Below, one piece after another: positions 17,401 to 23,800 of a stretch of 38,120 bases of DNA. Source of the DNA: CAZNER01 sp964572065 (lineage in GTDB: Bacteria; Patescibacteriota; Dojkabacteria; JAHIVN01); assembly GCA_964572065.1 (NCBI GenBank), contig CAZNER010000009.1, positions 1-38,120 of the forward strand, written 5' to 3'. The notes under the pieces are model-generated. The model saw only the letters and a program-made list of their open reading frames with translations. It had not been told where the DNA came from and did no database searches. The position numbers and the translations under genes were made by a program. How positions within the stretch are numbered: position 1 is the first letter of the stretch; each line of letters begins with the position of its first letter.

Positions 17401-19197
17401 GAAGATGTTTCAGGTACATGGAGCAATAGTTATGCTGGAGTATGGCATCTGAATGAGACTACAGGAAGTTATGCCGATTCTAGTGGGAATAGTAACGATT
17501 CTACAACTGTTTCGGTTACATCAAGATCAAATAATGGATTGATAGGTCCAAACGCGCCTGATTTTGATGGCACTGATGATTATATAACTATTGATGATGA
17601 TAATACTTTGGATCTTGGAACTTATACTATAGAGGCATGGATGAATGCGGATGATGTAGATGCATGGCGAAGTGTTACAGCTAAAGGGGTAAGTGGAACG
17701 TTTAACTGGTATTTTGTTTTTTATGCGAAAGATTTATTTAATCGAAATGGTTATAGTACAAGTGGACAAGCTAGAAGCAGTACTAATTTTGATGAAGACG
17801 GTAGCTGGAATTATCTAACAACTATTACAGATGAAGGCGATTCTGAAATAAGATTATACAAGAATGGTAGCGAGGTTGATTATGATCATCAGACATGGGG
17901 GGGGAATTCTGACAATAATAGCAATGATATGCAAATAGGTAAAAATGATTCATGGGGAGAGTATTTTGATGGTCAACTAGATGAAATCAGGATTTCAAGT
18001 ACTGAAAGATCTGATGACTGGCTTGCAGCTCAATATGATTCTATGAATGATGGTTTTATTACATTTAATGATGAGAATGAAAAAGACGGAACTATTTTAT
18101 CTGAAGAAATGGATTTTACATGGGTATCAGGTGCTAGTTCGTGGAGCAAATTTTATTGGTCATCTGATGAAGCCAATGGGAATATTAAAATGTATGTTTA
18201 TTATGATAATGTAGGTACTCCGACTATAATACCCGATGTAGATTTAACTGGAAATTCATCTGGTTTTGAGACTAGTCCTGTAGAAATTGATGAATTGAAT
18301 ACGACAACTTATTCAAAATTATATTTATATGGTGAGTTAATTTTAGACGGCGGAACTCCATATTTGAATGATTGGAAGATAACTATCGATGAAAACTCAG
18401 CTCCTGTTGTTAGCAGTGTTAGTGTGAATTCTGGATCCGACATATCGTTGCAGGATAACACTACGGTTAGCATAAGCTGGACTGGCACTGTAACTGATGC
18501 GAATGGTTATGATGACATTTCCAGTGTAAATGGGAAATTGTATAGATCGGGTGTTAGCGGTTCTGAAGATTGTACAAATAATAATAATAATTGTTATGAA
18601 GATACAGACTGTGCTTTATCAGGATGTTCTGATAATTCTTGTACAGCTACTTGTACTATAGATATGCAGTTTCATACTGATCCTACAGATGAAGGTACAT
18701 ATTCCGCTGAATATTGGAGAGGATGGATAGAAGCGACAGATTCATATGCAGAAACAGGAGAAGCGTTTTCGTCAGGTGGAATTCCAGATGTAGAATCATT
18801 TATGGCTTTAGATATAAGTGAGGAGTCTGTTAATTATGAGACTTTGTATGCAGGCGAAGATTCAGGAACAGATAATGAAACTACTACTATAATGAATACA
18901 GGTAATAAAGTTATTGATGTTGAATTAAATGGAGATGATTGTTGTACTGATTATCCTACATGTAGCGGATACATTTTAGATGTTGAAAACCAGGAATACT
19001 CGACAAGTGGTTTTGAGTATGGAAGTGGTATTGATCTTACAGATACTGCTGTTACAGTAGATTTATCTTTAATAAAACCTACAACAGCACCATCAAATTC
19101 GATTGGATATGTTTATTGGGGGATTGGGATTCCTAGCCTGCAGGGAGTAGGAAATTATATAGGGAAGATTTATTTTGTTGCAGTTAATGATAATTAA
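11455..19197 (+). CDS. Giant LamG / DUF2341 surface protein (2580 residues)
   Basis: The protein starts with a basic stretch and a membrane/signal segment (about 18-36), then a beta-rich region of unknown type (about 60-590). LamG-like (concanavalin-fold) domains follow at roughly 598-795, 831-1055, 1112-1314 and 1406-1626. They are recognised by repeated core patterns such as VEFDGGDDYI, GEWTHL or EEWHHVAMVY, YVNGN and GLIDEVRLWDD. A fibronectin-like segment (about 1716-1841), a DUF2341 domain (about 1879-2001, WWDTDWTKRKKLVF) and a fifth LamG (about 1996-2206) come next. The last 268 residues (2313-2580) form a Cys-rich module with C2497-TDYPT-C2503, shared with the next gene. LamG folds bind glycans or proteins, so adhesion is the likely role (inference). 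A G8 run at 17897-17904 is a possible slippage site. It heads a three-gene surface locus. Confidence 0.88.
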   Translation: MKKVKKVSKKVFKFIFEKGGIYPISLLIIFAMFTVISFEKGKILEGISSQILLTERNSQTNPSDFYIDEEMFSMLQSKYHKSIGEVKGVSVAKNDYQIDRNLEENYFSYFSGEDSEGNLDITLKSEKSYQTFSILRNDAGVELYRCIKGEDVFKFLAVSNPIFEYKENNEWIEYELLGIDNIKVVEQTNNYIIVKKDLLLSDGINEYNSYLQLKIGFDGEDYYKKYSFGLGSGRLNRMVWNIEINRDYDIDDIKDDKSQRDKFYRIDDIELNWMDFEEDVETIINDNEINMVFYSEGKQGNLEIDPSLSLTTSSSEIQVDVENKYRMIMELGVTTDYIEFYDRSENDSSPDQVLEFFTVSANTSSTWYDLQYDENRKITVIENTDSKIKIRVEGYLSTSGGTYLTDGTDKIWAKEEYTFNLKGLFVQTEVDFKGGIWINYIHPVQANFNIVSPAPHSTTIIYGDGITESSTSTTDAVYDDTNDIYTVFQGTGNYQDIMVGELVQNGDRLLDESIDGSWYYGNYPDIYYADGGQTYYRKNTGYWFVLFDSQESLDTESEREAVFNDFMFPDKLDFTTGSEWNDISGNVVNDEPVSPSPGMYFDGSTDYIDIDTAANDVGTSGTVEMWVKPMRNSKAHQFFLSFREGASGDKIYVKNEAGNFQVGFGDVHNYDTGYYFVEDEWVHLAVTWSGTNIKTYVDGNFQSIHEEPDSLSSMTLGCIAGLANAKTDTTYHLVGQIDEIRLWDDERTQQEIQDNMNSEIASSEANLIGYWKLDENEGTVAYDETINNNYGTIYNGKWRLGFMPDHYSEADNNYTISSSSNEIEIDIDGGYGVEFDGGDDYIRAPNDSSLQFGEGSFTVEAWIYPKEPDESTARIINNRGTGTGGSYAGWQLKIGDTGNCDTGKWCFYDSSIDDANSNYKSCDACGSNYDLEEWHHVAMVYESDSEIRYYVNGNLDSTVSVGSYGSISNSLPTALGAGISSNGVEGSRSQEFKGLIDEVRLWDDVRTATEIKQNFKKILEGDEANLVAYWRLDDGSGTSAADSSNNTNTGTLNNSPTWESGYWSVRHDPVFKIRGYRGNSNPAAVSLESNLLIENTDYNFDFKPFTDAYFADELLWYSTMDSAWEVKNPDVGDFYDSAWDDVDFVDGMYGKGANYDADGESISFETANNFNKAKGAIEFWYKPNYDHTDANYYYFWCNHVDANNQFMFRHENGGALQFFAKADGTYSNCSIGQSYYSWIAGEWTHLRVEWDDTLSDDDQFKIYQNGKRLPTGDNNVDYNSANLTLDDYTYIGNYSSSASWDANGIIDEFMVFGGASNEPDDLAQGGDTGDSDEYLFDNSNDYTLDFDAIDSDNRGEYFYIGSDLRFEGLNIDLDTNGSGSSPDINWQYWGRKVEHKDEEFIFADDANLQGLWYFEEAGDATRLDETDNDNDLTETSGDTIAQSSYSKEGDYSADFEAGDTEYLSISDANQTGLDISGADCEMTISLWLKVENISGHMFMVSKYDASTNNRAYQFRIDTTGALKAVISQDGSSYDQITGGTILTQGTWYHGAVVYDDTDIRLYLNGESDATPVAHTSGIHDNSSDFVVGAYETGNYYYDGLIDEVAVFDRDLSADEIYEIYDARKDTYGWGDLSITETDSGASTFESDGNFYFSVPTDWSKYSIKGGTDLFYIRGYLNSGSFSTDPVENIIKTDIIYFQYLDDISSDHQTFRLIQNGAPSVPTLANRLFDNEATSDTTPDLNFESTDGDGDDIEYNLQLDNNEDFSSTVEDVSSDTDSGFENTENGSDTHPFTQDQNIKYTIQTTLSNNTTYFWRVRAKDPNGTNVWSNWSSSRSFTIDSTVTDGEAWLQTADEQFSDDALDHVEVDTGNDRVKLEIDSWWDTDWTKRKKLVFDNADQSSNLQNFPVLVKLDSDRIDYSSVQDDYDDLRFIDSNDSTELDYEVEVWNESGNSYVWVEVPQINSSSTTDYIYMYYGNSSTSTAGEDVSGTWSNSYAGVWHLNETTGSYADSSGNSNDSTTVSVTSRSNNGLIGPNAPDFDGTDDYITIDDDNTLDLGTYTIEAWMNADDVDAWRSVTAKGVSGTFNWYFVFYAKDLFNRNGYSTSGQARSSTNFDEDGSWNYLTTITDEGDSEIRLYKNGSEVDYDHQTWGGNSDNNSNDMQIGKNDSWGEYFDGQLDEIRISSTERSDDWLAAQYDSMNDGFITFNDENEKDGTILSEEMDFTWVSGASSWSKFYWSSDEANGNIKMYVYYDNVGTPTIIPDVDLTGNSSGFETSPVEIDELNTTTYSKLYLYGELILDGGTPYLNDWKITIDENSAPVVSSVSVNSGSDISLQDNTTVSISWTGTVTDANGYDDISSVNGKLYRSGVSGSEDCTNNNNNCYEDTDCALSGCSDNSCTATCTIDMQFHTDPTDEGTYSAEYWRGWIEATDSYAETGEAFSSGGIPDVESFMALDISEESVNYETLYAGEDSGTDNETTTIMNTGNKVIDVELNGDDCCTDYPTCSGYILDVENQEYSTSGFEYGSGIDLTDTAVTVDLSLIKPTTAPSNSIGYVYWGIGIPSLQGVGNYIGKIYFVAVNDN

Positions 19198-19209
19198 ACA
19201 AAATTAGTA

Positions 19210-19238
19210 TTGACAAGATACAATTTTTTATTTATTCT
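19210..19238 (+). promoter_or_regulatory. Sigma-70-type promoter of the 19285 gene
   Basis: A perfect TTGACA at 19210-19215, a 17-base spacer, then TATTCT at 19233-19238. The start would be near 19245, giving a leader of about 40 bases. It is the only clear -35 I found, and implies the second surface gene can be expressed apart from the giant gene. Confidence 0.55.
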
Positions 19239-19284
19239 AGTTATATATATGTTTTATAGATAGTAGTTTTACAGTTTATAAAAA

Positions 19285-21057
19285 ATGAAAACAATATTTC
19301 GAAAATCAACTCTATTAATCTCTTCGTTTATAGTAATTTTTTTGATTTACTTTGTAATAAATGGAGTAATAATTCAGGATTCATATGCAGATGATTTAGA
19401 TGTTACTTTTACAGTAGGAAATAGTGCCCCTTCCTTAAGTGGTAATGTTGCTGAAAATCCAGCTAGTACTTCTGCAAGCCCGACTGATGAAGATACAAAT
19501 GTTACTTTTGAAGGAACTGCGACAGATTCTAATGGAGATCAATACTATTTAGCAATATGTCAAGGTGCTGGTATAAGTGGAAATGCTGGTGCTCCTCCTA
19601 CTTGTACTTCAGGAAATTGGTGTATTAGTGGGGCTACAGATAGCGGATCACAGGCAAGCTGTAATTATTCAGCTGTTGCAGCAACAGAGTCAAATGATTG
19701 GTATGCATATGTATGTGATGGTGATTCTAGTTCTCCACAGTGTTCTGGAGTTAATCAAGGAAGTGGAGATAGTGGATCTCCTTTCTATATAAATCATTAT
19801 CCTACTTTTAGTGCTATAGAGGATGATGGAGGGAGCGGAGCAGATAGTACTGCCAATCCAAATGGAACTATGACATTTAATGCTACAGCATCAGATAGTG
19901 ATACATCTGGACAAGTAATGTTGATAGTTTGTGATGGAAATTCGACAGGTGCTACTTCTTCTGGTTGTACGGGGGGACAACAACTTGGTTCTGCTGTACT
20001 AACAGGTTCGAATCCAACATGTAATTTTAGTGTACCTAGTGTAGCTCCGGATGACTGTAGTGATGTTAGTGGTGCTTCTTGTACTGGTACTGATTATGAT
20101 TATCAGGCGTTTGTATTTGATGACCACGACCTTGGTTCTGATTCTAATTCAAGAGATGGAGTTTATGATATCGCTAATGTCAGTCCATCTGTATCATCAG
20201 TTACTCTAAACAGCGGTTCAGCTATGGATCTTGTAAATGCAGATACAACAACTGATTTTACTGTAACGGCAACTGTAAGTGATAATAATGGATGTGCAGA
20301 TTTAAATACGATACAAGCTTTTGTATATAGGTCGTCGATTGCTTATTCAGGATGTGATACATCTGGGGAAGCAGAAAATAATTATTGTTATCCAGAGGTA
20401 AGCTGTAGTTCAGGAGGAGGTAATAGTTGTGATGCTATGGATACGTCTTCTTATTATGGAGATAGTGGGGATGCAGGAGAGAGTTTTACTTGTACAGCGA
20501 GTATTCAATATCACGCTGATCCTACAGATGCAAATACCACTTATAGTGCACAAAATTGGCTAGATACTGTAAAAGCTATAGATGATGATTCAGCTACAGG
20601 AAACACAGAAGTTGCAGCTGGGGTTGAAATGAACAGTTTTATGTCATATGATGTGCAAGAAAGTACTATTGGATATGGAACTTTAGGTATCGGAGAAATT
20701 GCAGATGGCACCAATTTACCTGAAAATACGACTGTAGAAGCTACAGGAAATGTTGGTTTAGATGAGGAGCTTTCAGGTGCTAATATGTGTACTGATTATC
20801 CTACCTGTATTGAAGAAACTGTTGTTGTAGGACAGCAGAAGTATAATATTATATCTACTGTTACATATGCAGGTGGAACAGCTTTGACAACTGGTGCAGT
20901 GGAGAAAGAACTTAACTGTAATAAAACAACTTCAACTGGATCGAATCAAACTGAACTTACTTATTGGGGGTTGCAGATACCAGTTGGCACAGCATCTGGA
21001 TCTTATACTGGATCAAATACTATTGTTGGAGTCAAAGGTGAATTTGCTGATTGGTAA
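19285..21057 (+). CDS. Secreted Cys-rich protein sharing the giant protein's C-terminal module
   Basis: A 590-residue protein with a classic signal peptide (hydrophobic 10-30, likely cut after SYA near residue 37). Two related Ig-like repeats follow (about 50-170 and 175-295). Each opens with a TFxxTAxDS pattern and holds several Cys pairs, as in LAICQG and LIVCDG. Residues 298-590 align by eye with residues 2313-2580 of the preceding giant protein. Shared landmarks are SPSVSSVTLNSGS, CTASIQYHADPTD, FMSYDVQESTIGYGTL, C502-TDYPT-C508, TYWGLQIP and GSYTG near the end. The GSYTG-type ending resembles the closing strands of WxL-like and other wall-binding modules (inference). It is Ser/Thr/Asp rich and very low in Lys, as expected for an exported protein. 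It has its own promoter and lies 26 bases before the DUF916-like gene. Confidence 0.82.
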   Translation: MKTIFRKSTLLISSFIVIFLIYFVINGVIIQDSYADDLDVTFTVGNSAPSLSGNVAENPASTSASPTDEDTNVTFEGTATDSNGDQYYLAICQGAGISGNAGAPPTCTSGNWCISGATDSGSQASCNYSAVAATESNDWYAYVCDGDSSSPQCSGVNQGSGDSGSPFYINHYPTFSAIEDDGGSGADSTANPNGTMTFNATASDSDTSGQVMLIVCDGNSTGATSSGCTGGQQLGSAVLTGSNPTCNFSVPSVAPDDCSDVSGASCTGTDYDYQAFVFDDHDLGSDSNSRDGVYDIANVSPSVSSVTLNSGSAMDLVNADTTTDFTVTATVSDNNGCADLNTIQAFVYRSSIAYSGCDTSGEAENNYCYPEVSCSSGGGNSCDAMDTSSYYGDSGDAGESFTCTASIQYHADPTDANTTYSAQNWLDTVKAIDDDSATGNTEVAAGVEMNSFMSYDVQESTIGYGTLGIGEIADGTNLPENTTVEATGNVGLDEELSGANMCTDYPTCIEETVVVGQQKYNIISTVTYAGGTALTTGAVEKELNCNKTTSTGSNQTELTYWGLQIPVGTASGSYTGSNTIVGVKGEFADW

Positions 21058-21083
21058 TATTAAAAAAATAAAAAAATATTAAT

Positions 21084-22475
21084 ATGTTAACAAAAAATAT
21101 AATAAAAATAAAAGTATTAATTTCTATTATAATACTTTTAGGAATACTTTGTTTGCCTTCAGGAATAAATGCTAGTATTGGTGTTACTCCGGTTGAAATA
21201 ATTAATAAACATGCAAAACCTGGAGATAGTTTTACGAAAACATTTACTATATCAAGAAATGATCCTGTAATAGCGGTACAGGTTGTAGTTGAACCAGATT
21301 TAGGCGAAATGGATGAGTGGTTTTCATATCAACCTGGTACAGAATTTGTTATGGAGGAAGGTGAAAAAACAAAGGAATTGACGATAATTGTCAATATACC
21401 TGAAGATGCCGATTATGATTCTTATGAAGGATATGTAAGAGTAAAAATTATGCCGGTTGATACTGAAGAAGGTGGAACAGTTTCGATTGTTGAAGGTGTA
21501 AGATTAGATATGAGTTTAGATGTAGTTGAAGAAGATTATTATGATTTAATTGTAAGGTATTTGAACATTGATAATGTTTTAGAAAGAGATCCGATCAAAT
21601 TATTAATGAGAATTGAAAATGCTGGTAACGCCGAAGCGTCTCCTTCAAAAGTTGTTATAAATATTAGTGATATTAATAAAGAACATATCAAGACTTTAGA
21701 AACAGATAGTATAGATAGTATAGAACCATATCAAACTAAGGAAGTATATGTTGAATTTGATGAAAATGATTTATCAAAAGGTGATTATTTTGCCAATGTT
21801 AAGGTGTATTTTGATGAAGAAGTACTGAGAGAGGAAACGCTTTTCTTTGGAGTTTTAGAGAATGTTTTACCAGTAACTGGTGAAGATCAAGATACTGATA
21901 ATAATTTTAATAGTAGTTTATTCCTAGTAGGGATGATTGGAGGAGGGGTATTGTTGATTATTGGGGTATTCTTAATAATTAACAGAATTCGAAAAGATAA
22001 GGATGAGAAAGATAAATCATCGAAAAAAAAGTCTAAGAAGTCTTTAAAGAATGAGGTTAAAATTAAAAACATTGATCAAAGTTTAGTTATAATAGTAAGT
22101 ATATTATTTTCTTCAGCAGTATTGTTTGCTTCATCATTTTATTATTACAGAGATTTTTATTCACAGAGTTTATTGTCTAAAACAGCTAAATTAATAACTA
22201 AAAGAGATGATAATAGTAATGGAAATGTTCTTGGAGTAACAGAAAGTGATATTGAAGATGATGCTAAAGCTAAAGCAAGTAAATATGTCAACAGTAATGA
22301 TGAGACTATTTATAGAGTTTTTTCCGAGCCGGATAATACATCAGAAGTTTTATATGAATTAAAAGAAGGAGATAAAGTAGATGTAAAATCGTCAAAAGGT
22401 AATTGGTTTAAGGTATTAATTGAAGGTAAAGATGGTTGGATATCAAAAGGAGATGTAAAGGATGTTGAAGAATAG
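21084..22475 (+). CDS. DUF916-like surface membrane protein with LPVTG motif, two membrane spans and SH3b tail
   Basis: A 463-residue protein. A signal peptide (about 8-30, ending INAS) is followed by a beta-sandwich (about 31-145, opening SIGVTPVEI and GDSFTKTFTI). This resembles DUF916/COG1470-type domains. A second CARDB-like beta-domain covers about 150-255. L262-PVTG-266 is followed by a hydrophobic span (about 278-300) and a Lys/Arg-rich stretch (301-328), the layout of a sortase sorting signal. Here, however, the chain continues with a second span (about 332-355) and a C-terminal SH3b domain (about 402-460, ELKEGDKVDVKSSKGNWFKV), which in other bacteria binds wall peptides. The predicted topology puts both ends outside and the Lys-rich linker inside. 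It closes the surface locus; its stop codon touches that of the convergent next gene with no gap. Confidence 0.8.
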   Translation: MLTKNIIKIKVLISIIILLGILCLPSGINASIGVTPVEIINKHAKPGDSFTKTFTISRNDPVIAVQVVVEPDLGEMDEWFSYQPGTEFVMEEGEKTKELTIIVNIPEDADYDSYEGYVRVKIMPVDTEEGGTVSIVEGVRLDMSLDVVEEDYYDLIVRYLNIDNVLERDPIKLLMRIENAGNAEASPSKVVINISDINKEHIKTLETDSIDSIEPYQTKEVYVEFDENDLSKGDYFANVKVYFDEEVLREETLFFGVLENVLPVTGEDQDTDNNFNSSLFLVGMIGGGVLLIIGVFLIINRIRKDKDEKDKSSKKKSKKSLKNEVKIKNIDQSLVIIVSILFSSAVLFASSFYYYRDFYSQSLLSKTAKLITKRDDNSNGNVLGVTESDIEDDAKAKASKYVNSNDETIYRVFSEPDNTSEVLYELKEGDKVDVKSSKGNWFKVLIEGKDGWISKGDVKDVEE

Positions 22476-23699
22476 TTAATTATTCCCAGCTATATATCCG
22501 CTGCTCCATGCCCATTGCAGGTTGTATCCTCCGCTTTGTCCGTCTATGTCTACTACTTCACCACAAAAATAAAGATTAGGAACAATTTTTGATTCCATTG
22601 TTTTTGATTCGATTTTTTTTACATCTACACCTCCTGCGGTAAATTGTGCAGTATCCCATCCTAAGACATCTAATACTTCAAATCTTAGATTAGTAAGTAT
22701 TTTTATTATTTGGTCTAGTGTTTTATTTGATATATTTAAACTTTTTTGTTCTGGATCAATATCTGAATGTTTTAATACTGTAGGAGCAACTTTTTTAGGA
22801 AGTATACCTATAAATTGATTACCGATATTTTTGTCTTGGTTTTGCTTTAAACGCTTTTTGAGAATATTGAATAGTTCTTCTTGTGAATATTCAGGGAAGA
22901 AATTTATTGAACAGTTTAGCTTATATTCATCTTCTTTAAAAATTATTTCTGATACTTCTCTACTCGACTCAAGGACTACTGGTGCTGATATTCCAAGATG
23001 AGTAAATAATAGCTCACCAGTGTTCTTAGTAAGTAGTTTATTATTATTATAAATTTTTAACTCTACGACAACTTTAATTCCCTGTAATTTATTACATATT
23101 ACATTTTTGATTCTAAATGGTATTGATACTGGAAATATAGTCATAATTTTATGACCTAGATTTCGAGCTAATCTATAGCCATCTCCTGTAGATCCGGTTT
23201 TTGGATATGTTCTTCCGCCAGTTGCTATAATTAATTTATCAAAAATATATTTTTTATTCTGATAGGTAATTAGTGTAAATTTTTTGTTTTTATGTTCAAC
23301 AGACTTAATTTTTTGATTTAATTTGATGTTAACTTTGAGCTGATTTAATTCATGCTCTAAACAATCAATTACAGATTGAGCTTGGTTGCTTCTGGGAAAT
23401 AATCGACCTTTATCTTCTTCTATTAGTATTAGTCCTAATTTATCAAAAAATTCTATAGTTTTATTATTATCGAATCTAGCTAAAACAGATGCAGCAAATT
23501 TGGGATAAGTACCATTATAATTTTCCCATGTAACATTTTTATTGGTAATATTGCACCTGCCGTTTCCTGTAATTAAAATCTTTTTGCCTAATTTCTCATT
23601 TTTTTCGAAAATAGTGACATTATTTTTGTTTTTTGCAGAGGCAATAGCTGCTGTCATTCCTGATGCGCCACCACCTATAATTGCTGTTTTAGTATTCAT
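22476..23699 (-). CDS. NAD(P)/FAD-dependent oxidoreductase, BaiN/HI0933 family
   Basis: A 407-residue flavoprotein. The N-terminal dinucleotide-binding motif GGGASGMTAAI is followed by the family hallmark GKKILITGNGRCNITN (about residues 43-58). A second glycine-rich block, IATGGRTYPKTGSTGDGY, lies mid-protein. The C-terminus has TAGGVDVKKIESKTMESK, then NLYFCGEVVDIDGQSGGYNLQWAWSSG, which closes the FAD site. These are diagnostic for the HI0933/YhiN/BaiN family, whose physiological substrate is mostly unknown; one member reduces bile-acid intermediates. Length is normal and no key motif is missing. It abuts the surface locus stop-to-stop and is the last gene of the minus-strand run that starts with ftsE, separated from the hydrolase gene by 101 bases. 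Confidence 0.92.
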   Translation of the reverse strand: MNTKTAIIGGGASGMTAAIASAKNKNNVTIFEKNEKLGKKILITGNGRCNITNKNVTWENYNGTYPKFAASVLARFDNNKTIEFFDKLGLILIEEDKGRLFPRSNQAQSVIDCLEHELNQLKVNIKLNQKIKSVEHKNKKFTLITYQNKKYIFDKLIIATGGRTYPKTGSTGDGYRLARNLGHKIMTIFPVSIPFRIKNVICNKLQGIKVVVELKIYNNNKLLTKNTGELLFTHLGISAPVVLESSREVSEIIFKEDEYKLNCSINFFPEYSQEELFNILKKRLKQNQDKNIGNQFIGILPKKVAPTVLKHSDIDPEQKSLNISNKTLDQIIKILTNLRFEVLDVLGWDTAQFTAGGVDVKKIESKTMESKIVPNLYFCGEVVDIDGQSGGYNLQWAWSSGYIAGNN

Positions 23700-23800
23700 A
23701 TAAAATTAACTTTGATTAATATTCTAAATAACTTCCTTTTATAATTATAATATTATATTTAAGAATTAGATAAAATTAAAGATATTAGAGTGGGTAGATG

